From UBA7398 sp964597305 (lineage in GTDB: Bacteria; Actinomycetota; Actinomycetes; Nanopelagicales; Nanopelagicaceae): a stretch of 64,000 nt of DNA. Of the stretch, positions 53,221 through 62,002 are shown in pieces; the first letter of the stretch is position 1; every line of letters starts with the position of its first letter. The DNA lies in contig CAZQWU010000002.1 in assembly GCA_964597305.1 (NCBI GenBank), positions 1 through 64,000 of the forward strand, read 5' to 3'. The notes under the pieces were generated by a model. The model searched no databases and was not told where the DNA came from. It was given only the letters and a program-made list of their open reading frames with translations. The position numbers and the translations under genes are program-made.

Positions 53221-54051
53221 ATGTCACTTCAAGGTAAGCGCATATTTATCACTGGTGGATCGCGGGGGATAGGCCTCGCCATTGCATTGCGGGCTGCGCG
53301 TGATGGGGCAATTATTTCTCTTGCGGCAAAAACTACAGATCCTAATCCAAAATTACCTGGAACTATTTTTACAGCTGCTCGGGAGATTGAAGAAGCAGGC
53401 GGTACAGCATTTCCGATTCAGTGCGATATCCGAGATGAACATCAGATTGAGAGCGCTGTCAATTCTGCTGCAGAAAAAATGTCAGGCATAGATATCCTCA
53501 TTAATAACGCGTCCGCAATCAATCTCACCCGTACCGAACAAACTCCGGCAAAGCGATTTGATTTGATGTTTGATGTGAATGTGCGCGGAACATTTTTGGC
53601 CTCGCAGGCCGCCATACCATTCTTACGACACAGTGGTAGCGAAGGACGAAATCCCCACATTCTGACGATGTCACCACCGCTATCAATGAAGGCGCATTGG
53701 TTTAAGAATCATGTTGCCTATACGATGTCGAAATATGGAATGAGTATGTGTGTTCTTGGAATGGCCGAAGAATTCAAACGTGACAAAATAGCAGTGAATG
53801 CGCTGTGGCCACGGACCGCTATTGATACTGCAGCACTTCAGATGATCCCAGGCGTCAACACAGATGCTTGTCGAAAACCAGAGATTCTTGCCGATGCGGC
53901 CCACATCATTCTCAATCGCCCTTCACATGGTGCGACCGGAAATTTCTATGTCGACGATCAGGTCTTAGCTAGCGAGGGAATCACAGATTTAGAAAAATAC
54001 TCTGTGAAACCTGGAACAACTGATTTCCTCTTAGACTTTTTCCTTGATTAA
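53221..54051 (+). CDS. SDR-family oxidoreductase (HSDL2-like)
   Basis: 276 residues. Cofactor motif TGGSRGIGLAIAL (about 11-23), NNASAI, catalytic Ser region and YTMSK (Tyr and Lys of YxxxK). The insertion KTTDPNPKLPGT after the second strand, followed by TAAREIEEAGG, is typical of the HSDL2-type hydroxysteroid-dehydrogenase-like subgroup that works on acyl-CoA or related lipids. It converges on the nickel transporter gene with a 6-nt gap. Confidence 0.88.
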   Translation: MSLQGKRIFITGGSRGIGLAIALRAARDGAIISLAAKTTDPNPKLPGTIFTAAREIEEAGGTAFPIQCDIRDEHQIESAVNSAAEKMSGIDILINNASAINLTRTEQTPAKRFDLMFDVNVRGTFLASQAAIPFLRHSGSEGRNPHILTMSPPLSMKAHWFKNHVAYTMSKYGMSMCVLGMAEEFKRDKIAVNALWPRTAIDTAALQMIPGVNTDACRKPEILADAAHIILNRPSHGATGNFYVDDQVLASEGITDLEKYSVKPGTTDFLLDFFLD

Positions 54052-54057
54052 TTTTAC

Positions 54058-55212
54058 TTAATCCTCTTTCAAATGAAATTCACGATGTTCGTGTTCGGTT
54101 TCACGAATACCAGATGAGTATTTAGTTTCATACTGTCCGAGTTTCCATATAGCCACTGAGAAAAGCCACGCAACAACGAAACTACCAACTATGAAGTAGC
54201 CAATTCGACCAAGATCGATACTGGCAATCCAGCCAAAAAATGGGTAATCCGCTATCGATGTCTTCTCGGCCAATACGGATACGAGTTCTATCGTGCCGAT
54301 CACGAGCGCGACAAATATTGAGAGTGACGTAGTGGTGAGGTTGTAAAAAATCTTTCGCAATGGTGAAGTAAAAGCCCACGAATATGCCTTGGTCATAAAA
54401 ATGCCATCCAGCGAATCCATAAGCGACATTCCGGCAGCGAAAATGATTGGTAAAGAAATGATGGCCAGTGGCGGAAGTGTTCCGCCGACTGTGCCTACCG
54501 CCGCAGTTGCTGAGATTGCTAATAAGGCAACTTCTGTCGCAGTATCAAATCCAAGACCGAAGAGAACCCCCACCGGATAGAGATGCCAGGATTTATCGAA
54601 ACCATTTTTGAAACGTCCACGGAATATTCTCCGCATCAAGCCACGATCATTGAGAAGTTCTTCGAGGTGATCGTGCGAAAATTTTCCAGATTTTGCCTGG
54701 CGCCACACTTTGATTACGCCAATAAGAATTATGAGATTGAGAATGCCTACAAGATAGAGAAAGAATGCTGAAACTGAAGCGCCAATGATTCCACCAGTTT
54801 CTGCAAAATCTTTTTGAAATTTCACCGCCTGCTTGGCAGCAATCGCAATACCAATTGATAGAGCAAGCACAATTGTTGAATGGCCAAGTGAAAAGAAGAG
54901 CCCTACGCCGAGAGGCTTCTTTCCTTTGGCAAGCATGAGTCGAGTGGTGTCGTCGATTGCAGAAATATGATCGGCATCAAAGGCATGTCGCAATCCAAAA
55001 GAGTAGGCGAGCGCCCCAGCGCCAGCAAAAATCAAACCGCCTCGAGAATCTGTTACTGCATGGAAAACGGGGTTTGAGTTGTAATAGATAAAAAGACCCC
55101 AGCCAAGAAGATGCAGAAAGAGAACTGTGCCGATGACTCCGAAAAGAGCGGGTCGCTCCGACGATTCGAATCGAAGATGTTCTCGAAGCGATCGAGATTC
55201 GCCATTACTCAC
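54058..55212 (-). CDS. NiCoT-family nickel/cobalt permease (HoxN-like)
   Basis: 384 residues with eight predicted membrane segments. The signature HX4DH is RHAFDADHI (His76-His82), with LGFDTATEVALL and GMSLMDSLDGIFM also conserved. Imports Ni2+ or Co2+ at high affinity. No urease, hydrogenase or cobalamin gene and no B12 riboswitch is seen, so the metal cannot be assigned. Start GTG 55212 with TAGCCT 6 nt upstream; divergent from the CopC gene. Confidence 0.93.
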   Translation of the reverse strand: MSNGESRSLREHLRFESSERPALFGVIGTVLFLHLLGWGLFIYYNSNPVFHAVTDSRGGLIFAGAGALAYSFGLRHAFDADHISAIDDTTRLMLAKGKKPLGVGLFFSLGHSTIVLALSIGIAIAAKQAVKFQKDFAETGGIIGASVSAFFLYLVGILNLIILIGVIKVWRQAKSGKFSHDHLEELLNDRGLMRRIFRGRFKNGFDKSWHLYPVGVLFGLGFDTATEVALLAISATAAVGTVGGTLPPLAIISLPIIFAAGMSLMDSLDGIFMTKAYSWAFTSPLRKIFYNLTTTSLSIFVALVIGTIELVSVLAEKTSIADYPFFGWIASIDLGRIGYFIVGSFVVAWLFSVAIWKLGQYETKYSSGIRETEHEHREFHLKED

Positions 55213-55218
55213 TGCATC

Positions 55219-55224
55219 AGGCTA
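55219..55224 (-). promoter_or_regulatory. leaderless -10 (TAGCCT) of the NiCoT gene
   Basis: On the minus strand TAGCCT ends 6 nt before GTG 55212; no Shine-Dalgarno. Confidence 0.5.
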
Positions 55225-55251
55225 TTACAACAACTTCGCTTCAGCAAAAGA

Positions 55252-55257
55252 TAGATT
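55252..55257 (+). promoter_or_regulatory. leaderless -10 (TAGATT) of the copC gene
   Basis: TAGATT ends 6 nt before ATG 55264; 27 bp from the opposing NiCoT hexamer. Confidence 0.5.
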
Positions 55258-55263
55258 AGGCAC

Positions 55264-55806
55264 ATGAAGAAGTTGCTTCATATTTCATTGGTTTTCTCTT
55301 GCATGATTTTTTTTGGGGCATGGTCGGCACAGGCTCATACAGATTTAGTGAGCTCGAGCCCGGCAGATCAAGCGATAGTGAGAGAATTTCCACACTACAT
55401 CGAGCTCACCTTTAATGAAGATCTTCTCATCATCTCGGGAAAGCGAACGAATTTCATCACTGTCACTGACAATCGCGGAGTAAATCTCACTTATGGCGAG
55501 GTCAAAATCAATGGACGATCCCTTATCCAGCCTCTTCAACCGATATTTGCTAGAACAGGTGTATTTACGGTGGAATATCGAGTAGTAGCTATTGACGGTC
55601 ATCGAGTTGTGGGTCGCTATTCGTTTTCATTAGAAGGTACATCGGCTACGCCGTCAGTTGCGGCACCAACCAGTGATCAATCACCGTCAGTGGCGACGCA
55701 AGGTAAGGAAAGTTTTATCAATCGAAACCTCAATGCAATCGGTGGTGTGCTTATAGTTATCACCTTGATTATTGGCCACTTCATATATCGACGATTGCGG
55801 GGCTAG
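55264..55806 (+). CDS. copC: CopC-domain copper-binding protein, membrane-anchored
   Basis: 180 residues. Signal peptide cleaved near AQA, leaving His25 at the mature N-terminus, the Cu(II) ligand of CopC proteins. The CopC Ig-like domain (HTDLVSSSPADQA... ELTFNEDL... VVAIDGHRVVGRYSF) is followed by a Ser/Pro linker and a C-terminal membrane helix (about 155-175). Binds copper outside the membrane. No CopD is adjacent. The next gene starts immediately after its stop. Confidence 0.92.
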   Translation: MKKLLHISLVFSCMIFFGAWSAQAHTDLVSSSPADQAIVREFPHYIELTFNEDLLIISGKRTNFITVTDNRGVNLTYGEVKINGRSLIQPLQPIFARTGVFTVEYRVVAIDGHRVVGRYSFSLEGTSATPSVAAPTSDQSPSVATQGKESFINRNLNAIGGVLIVITLIIGHFIYRRLRG

Positions 55807-56718
55807 GTGAATAAGCGGCTCATTGTTAATTTAGGGCTTGTCTATGTCATTTGGGGTTCTACCTACCTTGCCATCGCACTGGCAGTGAAAGAAATGCCGC
55901 CGCTCATTGCGATGGGAACACGATTTATATTTGCTGCGCTCATCATGGGGGCATGGTTAACAATTAAAAATGGCGTGCACTCCTTGGCAATTACCAAAGA
56001 GCAGTTTTTCAATGTTTTCGTGATGGGTGGACTTTTGCTTGGCGGCGCTAATGGCTCTGTAGCAGCTGCAGAGCGTTATGCACCATCGGGGATAGTTGCA
56101 ATATTGATTTCACTTTTGCCCGTCTGGATTCTGATTATGAGAACAATGAGCGGTGATCGTCCCACTAGATGGGGATTCCTTGGCGTTGCCATCGGTTTAC
56201 TCGGTGTTTTTGTTCTGTTGAAACCTGGCTCGATTGTTCCCCTCGATAATGTCAGCGAAGGAACCATGATTTGGTGGTGTTTCATAGCGCTGATGGGAAA
56301 TTTGGGTTGGGCATTGGGAAGTTTTCTCGCACCGAAATTTTCTATGCCAACCAGTTCGTATGTGGCAACGTTTTACCAACTTTTAGCAGGAGGCATCATT
56401 CTTGTTGCTATCGCCAGCATGACAGGCGAATCGTTTTCTGACTGGCGGCAAGCAAGTGCAACTGCATGGTGGAGTTGGCTTTACCTTGCTTTGATTGGAT
56501 CAATCGTTGCCTATAGCGCTTACTTTTGGTTGGTGCGAAATGCGCCTATCGGGTTGACTTCGACCTATGCATATATCAACCCAGTTATCGCCATTATTTT
56601 TGGCGTAATTTTTCTCGGGGAGACGATAAATGCCAATTATATTTTTGGTGGCGGTGTAGTTCTTTTAGGCGTTCTTCTCGTTGTCACGAGTGAGAGTAAG
56701 CGAGTAAAGCGCTCTTAG
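55807..56718 (+). CDS. EamA-family (DMT) transporter, YedA-like
   Basis: 303 residues, ten hydrophobic segments in two EamA halves (VYVIWGSTYLAIALAVKEMPP first; YFWLVRNAPIGLTSTYAYINPV second). Probably an amino acid or metabolite exporter. GTG start with zero gap after copC, so translationally coupled. Its stop overlaps the stop of a small minus-strand ORF. Confidence 0.92.
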   Translation: MNKRLIVNLGLVYVIWGSTYLAIALAVKEMPPLIAMGTRFIFAALIMGAWLTIKNGVHSLAITKEQFFNVFVMGGLLLGGANGSVAAAERYAPSGIVAILISLLPVWILIMRTMSGDRPTRWGFLGVAIGLLGVFVLLKPGSIVPLDNVSEGTMIWWCFIALMGNLGWALGSFLAPKFSMPTSSYVATFYQLLAGGIILVAIASMTGESFSDWRQASATAWWSWLYLALIGSIVAYSAYFWLVRNAPIGLTSTYAYINPVIAIIFGVIFLGETINANYIFGGGVVLLGVLLVVTSESKRVKRS

Positions 56719-56846
56719 GCAGCTAACTCAAAAGCTGGCTCAGTGGATTCTGTTGAAGCGTGCGAGTCGTGGCTCGTTGCAATAAGTCCGAGCGCAAGAA
56801 ATAAACTGACAAACATCACCGCGGGAATGAGTAGTAATACGAACAT
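56715..56846 (-). CDS. 43-residue single-pass membrane microprotein
   Basis: A small ORF of 43 codons: an N-terminal hydrophobic helix (MFVLLLIPAVMFVSLFLALG, residues 1-20) followed by a polar, Ser/Glu-rich tail. AAAGGA lies 6 nt before the ATG, the main reason to believe it. Size and form resemble small subunits or regulators of membrane complexes, but I do not recognise a family. It lies between the EamA and amidohydrolase genes; the stop overlaps the EamA stop by 4 nt. Confidence 0.6.
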   Translation of the reverse strand: MFVLLLIPAVMFVSLFLALGLIATSHDSHASTESTEPAFELAA

Positions 56847-56946
56847 GACACATCCTTTTCGACCTGGGGCAAGAGTATTAAGGGCAGAAATCTCTCTTAC
56901 GTGACTGAAAAATAACGTCAGGACTCCTGAGTTAAACCTGAGAGTT

Positions 56947-58119
56947 CTAGTGAGAGATTCTCACGCCACCTTGCATGATGAGATTGATGGAGCGATAAGT
57001 ATCGAGATTTTTTAACGGATTCTCGTCAACGGTAATCAGATCCGCCGCAAAGCCAGGAGCTATTTGACCAAGAAATGTCTCCTGACGAAGAAGTTTTGCG
57101 GCCGTCACACTAATTGATTGGATTGCCTGTAGCGGTGACATACCAGCACCGAACATCAAAAACATTTCATGAAGTGCGGCAGGAATTCCATCAACGAGAT
57201 CACCTGGCGGATAGTCAGTTCCATTCACCATCTGATTTCCCGCAGCAATAGCTTTTTTTACGCTTGCAAGATGCTGCTCACTCACTCGAAGCGCATTTTG
57301 AATAGAAGGCTCCTCAAAGTGATTTGCACGCATCCATGATTCAGATCTCGTTACACACAGAGTTGGGGTAACAAATGCTTTGGCCGTTGCTAACGCCTGA
57401 GCTGTTTCGTCATTGATGTTGTAGATATGTTCAAACGAACGAACTCCTTGACGAAGCGCTTGCATGATTGCCTTATTTTCACCGGAATGCGCCACAACGT
57501 AGGAATTATGTTCACTTGCAGCTTTGACGGCGCCAGCAATTTCTTCATCTGTCATTTCAGATTGATCAGGAGTTTCGCCAGCACGAGCCAATCCTCCATT
57601 AATAAAAATCTTGATGTGATCGGCACCTGCATTAAATTCATCGAGTGCAGCTTGATAAAAACCGTCAAAGCCCTCTGCGTAGGAGCATGCAGATCCAGCA
57701 CCATGTCCATTCGGAGTTGAAAGTGCGCGACCAGCGCCAAAAATTCTCGGCGCACGACTCCAACCACGTTTTACCGCTGCTTTGAGCAAGAGATCTACTT
57801 GATTTTGTTCATGGACGGAGCGAATTGTTGTGATGCCACTTTCCAAAGCTTGCTTGGCACGAGTTGCAGCTCGATAAGCGGTTATTGCTGGACTTTCTTT
57901 TTCATCTGTATCGGAAAAAGGAAAAACAACTGAAAGGTGGGTGTGACACGAGATAATTCCAGGCAGAACATATTTTCCTTCAATATCGATTACGTCTTCG
58001 TTAAGTGTTGGCGTGTGAGTTCCGACCTGCGTGATAACACCGTTTTCAATCTGAAGTGATCGACCGGAAAGAACTTCTCCATTGGTAACGTCAAGTACAT
58101 TGGCATTAACTAACCACAT
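56947..58119 (-). CDS. metal-dependent amidohydrolase (prolidase-like)
   Basis: 390 residues of the TIM-barrel amidohydrolase superfamily: HTH metal site in ISCHTHLSV, a lysine bridging candidate in HIKIFINGG, His in YVVAHSGE and FEHIYNI, and Asp in NGTDYPPGD. The subgroup contains Xaa-Pro and other dipeptidases. It is the last gene of the peptide-transporter operon, so hydrolysis of imported dipeptides is a reasonable inference. GAGGG precedes the ATG. Confidence 0.88.
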   Translation of the reverse strand: MWLVNANVLDVTNGEVLSGRSLQIENGVITQVGTHTPTLNEDVIDIEGKYVLPGIISCHTHLSVVFPFSDTDEKESPAITAYRAATRAKQALESGITTIRSVHEQNQVDLLLKAAVKRGWSRAPRIFGAGRALSTPNGHGAGSACSYAEGFDGFYQAALDEFNAGADHIKIFINGGLARAGETPDQSEMTDEEIAGAVKAASEHNSYVVAHSGENKAIMQALRQGVRSFEHIYNINDETAQALATAKAFVTPTLCVTRSESWMRANHFEEPSIQNALRVSEQHLASVKKAIAAGNQMVNGTDYPPGDLVDGIPAALHEMFLMFGAGMSPLQAIQSISVTAAKLLRQETFLGQIAPGFAADLITVDENPLKNLDTYRSINLIMQGGVRISH

Positions 58120-58154
58120 GGGTAACCCTCATCTCTTCACTCATATTTCATGAT

Positions 58155-59102
58155 TCATTTCTTATCGTTCGAATGGAGTAAGCAAGCAACATGGTGCGAT
58201 GTCGATAGCGAGAGTAATTGAGGTTCTTGTAGAGAACAGTGATCCATCCGTTGTGGGCATCGAGGATGAAAGCGACATCCAGTCGGCGGAAAGCGAGGAT
58301 CAGGTACATCGCCTGGTAGTTCTTTTGGTAGAGAACCTTTTCCATCAGGTTTGGGGATTGCAGATATCAATGCTTGAGTGTAGGGATGTGCCGGAGATTT
58401 CCACAGCTCCTCGGTAAATCCGATTTCCACGATTTCCCCCAAATACATCACTGCAGTTCGATCTGTAATTTGTCGGATGACAGAAAGATCATGAGAAATA
58501 AAGATCATTCCAAGATCAAATTCACGAGTGAGTTCCAGTAAAAGGTTCGACACTTGGGCTTGTGCCGAAGCATCAAGAGCGCTGATCGGTTCATCAGCAA
58601 TAATCGCTGTGGGCTTAACGCTCAATGCGCGGGCGATGGCGATTCGTTGACGTTGTCCACCGCTAAATTGATGTGTGTAGCGATCGAGCGCGTTGCGACT
58701 AAGGCCAACCCTCTCTAAAAGTTGTGCCGAGTATTCGCGCGCCGACTCTTCATTATCGCCTTGGGTCACTAAACCATCAATTAATTGGTCACCGATTTTT
58801 CGACGAGGATTAAGCGAGGAGTAAGGATCTTGGAAAATTAACTGAAGTTTTCGTAATTCGATAGGTCGAGAGCTACGTTGCAAAGGATTAACTACGGTGC
58901 CTTCAAAGTGAATTGATCCATGAGCACTCGGCACTATTCCCATAATCGCTTTACCAAGGGTCGACTTACCACAGCCCGATTCACCTACTAAACCAAGAAT
59001 TTCACCACGATTTAAAGTTAAGGAAACTGAATTCACCGCAGTAATGTTTTGGCCATCACTTCTTTTATAGGTGACGGAGAGATCCTTCACTTCAAGTATC
59101 AC
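58155..59102 (-). CDS. dppF: peptide ABC transporter ATP-binding protein (OppF/DppF)
   Basis: 315 residues. Walker A GESGCGKST (about 38-46), signature FSGGQRQRIAIARAL, Walker B IIADEPISALD, and the C-terminal oligopeptide/dipeptide module with GCRFHPRCP. Pairs with dppD to power uptake. The start overlaps the dppD stop by 4 nt. Confidence 0.95.
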   Translation of the reverse strand: MILEVKDLSVTYKRSDGQNITAVNSVSLTLNRGEILGLVGESGCGKSTLGKAIMGIVPSAHGSIHFEGTVVNPLQRSSRPIELRKLQLIFQDPYSSLNPRRKIGDQLIDGLVTQGDNEESAREYSAQLLERVGLSRNALDRYTHQFSGGQRQRIAIARALSVKPTAIIADEPISALDASAQAQVSNLLLELTREFDLGMIFISHDLSVIRQITDRTAVMYLGEIVEIGFTEELWKSPAHPYTQALISAIPKPDGKGSLPKELPGDVPDPRFPPTGCRFHPRCPQRMDHCSLQEPQLLSLSTSHHVACLLHSNDKK

Positions 59103-60076
59103 GACCGCGCTACTTTCACTAATGGATCGAGGTGACAGTAAAACCGGTGCGTGTTATCGACGTGGGTAGGCTGAAGAAGAGTAGTTTCACACGATGCTTG
59201 TGCAAAGGAACACCGTGAATGAAACGCACATCCCACAGGTTGCTTTCCAATCTCAGGCGGAAATCCATCAATCGATGTCAGCGCCCGTTTCGCGCCGGAA
59301 GGATCAGGAAGCGAGTCGAGAATGGCACGGGTGTATGGGTGGCGAGGATTTTGAAGAAGCGCATGTGTTGGACCGGTTTCAACTTCTCGACCGGCATACA
59401 TCACCATTAATCGATCTGCTAGCGATGAAAGTACACCGAGATCGTGCGTGATGAATATGACTGATAAACCATGATTATCGCGAAGTCGGCGAAAGAGATT
59501 GAGGATGCCAGCTTGGACTGTGACATCAAGAGCGGTGGTGGGTTCGTCAGCGAGAAGTAGTTGTGGTTCACAGGCTAACGCCATCGCAATGCAAATTCGC
59601 TGTCTCATTCCACCAGAAAATTGCGAGGGAATTGCATCAAGTGCTCGCTGAGGGTCGGGAATTCTCACCTCATGAAGCAAGGCAAGAGCCTTTGCATCCG
59701 CTTCCGATTGCGAAATTTCTAAATGCTCCACCATATGTTCTGTCATTTGGGTACGAATTGTGAGCATGGGATGGAGCGATGTCATGGGATCTTGGAAAAC
59801 CATAGAAATTTTATTACCACGGATTTCTCGCAACGTACGACTTGCACTCCCAACTAATTCATTTCCAGCGAAGTTTATTGAGCCTGAAACTCGGGATAAG
59901 TGTGGAAGCAGACCAAGCAACGTTAACGCTGTCATGGTTTTTCCACTACCGCTTTCGCCAGCGATACCTAAAATCTCACCTTCATTGACATGAAAACTCA
60001 GTTGATCGAGCGCGCGGGCATAACCATTTTTCGTAAGTAATTCAACGTTGAGTTGCGAAACATTTAATAATGGCAT
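59099..60076 (-). CDS. dppD: peptide ABC transporter ATP-binding protein (OppD/DppD)
   Basis: 325 residues. Walker A GESGSGKT, signature FSGGMRQRICIAMAL, Walker B LLADEPTTALD, and the C-terminal GCAFHSRCS module. Starts directly after the dppC stop. Confidence 0.95.
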   Translation of the reverse strand: MPLLNVSQLNVELLTKNGYARALDQLSFHVNEGEILGIAGESGSGKTMTALTLLGLLPHLSRVSGSINFAGNELVGSASRTLREIRGNKISMVFQDPMTSLHPMLTIRTQMTEHMVEHLEISQSEADAKALALLHEVRIPDPQRALDAIPSQFSGGMRQRICIAMALACEPQLLLADEPTTALDVTVQAGILNLFRRLRDNHGLSVIFITHDLGVLSSLADRLMVMYAGREVETGPTHALLQNPRHPYTRAILDSLPDPSGAKRALTSIDGFPPEIGKQPVGCAFHSRCSFAQASCETTLLQPTHVDNTHRFYCHLDPLVKVARS

Positions 60077-60910
60077 TTAGTCACGCAACGCTTTCGCCGT
60101 TCGAGGATCTAATGCATCACGCAAAGTATCACCGAGAAAATTAAAGGCGAGTACTGCGGTTAAAATAGCTATTCCAGGAAACACAGCTATCCACCATCGA
60201 TCAAAATTATTGGATCCGGCGGAGACCATGGCTCCCCATTCAGCAGAAGGTGGTTGTGCGCCTAAACCGCGAAAGGAGAGCCCAGAGAGCAACAACATTC
60301 CATTTCCGGCTTCAAGGGCTGCTAAAACAAAGATTGGACCAGAAATATTTGGTCGCAAATCAACCAGGAGAGTCCGCAAGGTAGAAGATCCAAGCAATCT
60401 ACTTGCAATAACGTAATCACTATTTTTAGCATTCAGGATTAGGCCACGAACTAATCGAGCATATGTTGGCCAGGCAACGAGGACGACTGCAAATACCGCA
60501 TTGCGTAATTGCGGCCCTAGGGCAGCTGCCACTGCCATCGCCAGAATGATTCCAGGAAATGCAAGTACCATGTCGGTAAATCTCATAATGATGGCGTCGA
60601 CCCACCCACCAAAATATCCCGCAATCGATCCAATAATCGTTCCAACAATCATCGAAAGAGTTACGAGAAGAATCGATAATGGCAACGTGATGCGTGCGCC
60701 GTAAACCACGCGACTTAAAACGTCTCGACCAACTTCATCGGTACCAAACCAATGAAGTGAAGACGGTGCTTTCAGCACATCGGATTCTTGAAAGAGAGGA
60801 TCGTGAGGCGCTATCCACGGAGCAAAAATCGCAATGGCAATCCAGATAGTCAATATTGATATACCAACAATGGCGAGTGGTTGACGCCACGGTGAACGAT
60901 TTTTTGTCAC
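60077..60910 (-). CDS. dppC: peptide ABC transporter permease (DppC)
   Basis: 277 residues with six membrane segments. N-terminal FAPWIAPHDP, HWFGTDEVGRDVLSRVVYGARITL, and the ATPase-contacting EAA loop (about residues 180-200). Overlaps dppB by 4 nt. Confidence 0.95.
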   Translation of the reverse strand: MTKNRSPWRQPLAIVGISILTIWIAIAIFAPWIAPHDPLFQESDVLKAPSSLHWFGTDEVGRDVLSRVVYGARITLPLSILLVTLSMIVGTIIGSIAGYFGGWVDAIIMRFTDMVLAFPGIILAMAVAAALGPQLRNAVFAVVLVAWPTYARLVRGLILNAKNSDYVIASRLLGSSTLRTLLVDLRPNISGPIFVLAALEAGNGMLLLSGLSFRGLGAQPPSAEWGAMVSAGSNNFDRWWIAVFPGIAILTAVLAFNFLGDTLRDALDPRTAKALRD

Positions 60911-61920
60911 GCTTGATTCCTCATATTTGGGTCAATGACTTTATACAGTAAATCAACAATCAGATTCATCGTAATGAAAATCGCTGCAACCACGATACTC
61001 ACACCCATAATTCCAGGTAAGTCGAGTCCGATGGCGCTCTTGAAAGCATATTGGCCTAACCCTGGCCAGGAGAAAACATTTTCAACGAGGACCGATCCGG
61101 AAAGCAAATTTCCAAATGCAACTCCCGCAACTGTAACAATCGAAATAAGTGCGGGTCGAAGTACATGTCGTTTAATGATAAGAAATTCTGAAAGGCCTTT
61201 TGCGCGAGCAGCTCGAACATAATCTTGGCCAAGAATTTCTAGCACCGAAGCACGAGTAAATCGAGTGAGAACTGCAATGGTATAGATAGCGAGCACTGTT
61301 GCGGGAAGTGCAAGATGGCGAAATGCCTGCCAAGCCAAACTCCATTGACCATGAACAAGCGCATCGAATGTATAAATACCCGTGATGTGCGCTGGCGCAT
61401 CTTCGCCAGGATCTAACCTGCCATTGGTAGGAAACCATCGAAGTTTAAAAAAGAAAACATAAAAAAAGACGAGTGAAAGCCAGAATGTGGGTACAGAAAC
61501 TCCGGTGAGGCTGAAAAATCGAATTATTTGATCGGGCCATCTGTCTCGCGTTATTGCTGCGATAATTCCAAAAATTAAGCCGAATACAAGTGAAATTAAT
61601 ATCGCTACAAGTGCGATTTCAAGTGTTGCCGGGAAAAACTCACCTAGATCTTGCGATACTGGGCGTTGACTTTGTTGTGAAATTCCAAGATCGCCTCGGA
61701 TAACTTTTTTTATATAGATGATGTATTGCTCAGGCACTGGTTTATCAAGGCCATATTCAGCGCGCCAACGCGCGACAATTTCCGGATTGCTCATTGCGCT
61801 TTGGCCGAGATTAACGGCTGCTGGGTCACCGGGAACAAGTTGAGTAACGCAAAAAGAAATCAAAGTGATACCCAGCATCATCACAAGTCCAATTGCGACT
61901 CGACGAACGATATAGGGCAT
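60907..61920 (-). CDS. dppB: peptide ABC transporter permease (DppB)
   Basis: 337 residues, six membrane segments, with the family pattern RRVAIGLVMMLGITLISF, VTQLVPGDPA, and the EAA loop RAARAKGLSEFLI. ATG 61920 gives the usual permease N-terminus. ATG 61995, 8 nt after the binding-protein stop, would add 25 residues encoded by a strong inverted repeat and is disfavoured, but 61920 lacks a Shine-Dalgarno, so the start is not settled. Confidence 0.93.
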   Translation of the reverse strand: MPYIVRRVAIGLVMMLGITLISFCVTQLVPGDPAAVNLGQSAMSNPEIVARWRAEYGLDKPVPEQYIIYIKKVIRGDLGISQQSQRPVSQDLGEFFPATLEIALVAILISLVFGLIFGIIAAITRDRWPDQIIRFFSLTGVSVPTFWLSLVFFYVFFFKLRWFPTNGRLDPGEDAPAHITGIYTFDALVHGQWSLAWQAFRHLALPATVLAIYTIAVLTRFTRASVLEILGQDYVRAARAKGLSEFLIIKRHVLRPALISIVTVAGVAFGNLLSGSVLVENVFSWPGLGQYAFKSAIGLDLPGIMGVSIVVAAIFITMNLIVDLLYKVIDPNMRNQA

Positions 61921-61928
61921 TAACGAAA

Positions 61929-61970
61929 CTGAAACTCTAGAGGAGCCGCTCGGCCCTCCTAGAGTTTCAG
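61929..61970 (-). promoter_or_regulatory. intercistronic hairpin between the binding-protein and dppB genes
   Basis: Perfect 12-bp outer stem (61929-61940 with 61959-61970), extendable inward with a bulge. On the minus strand there is no long T-tract. Such hairpins after binding-protein genes often stabilise the upstream mRNA or act as leaky terminators, making more binding protein than permease. Confidence 0.65.
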
Positions 61971-62002
61971 TTGTATCGTGGATTTTTTTATCCATTCACC
62001 AC

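Noticed and set aside
54058..55264. Cobalamin or nickel riboswitch upstream of the NiCoT gene
   Set aside because: Only 51 nt separate it from copC and they are accounted for by two leaderless promoters.
58148..58417. Short ORFs at the 3' end of dppF
   Set aside because: They are out-of-frame shadows of the ATPase gene without ribosome-binding sites.
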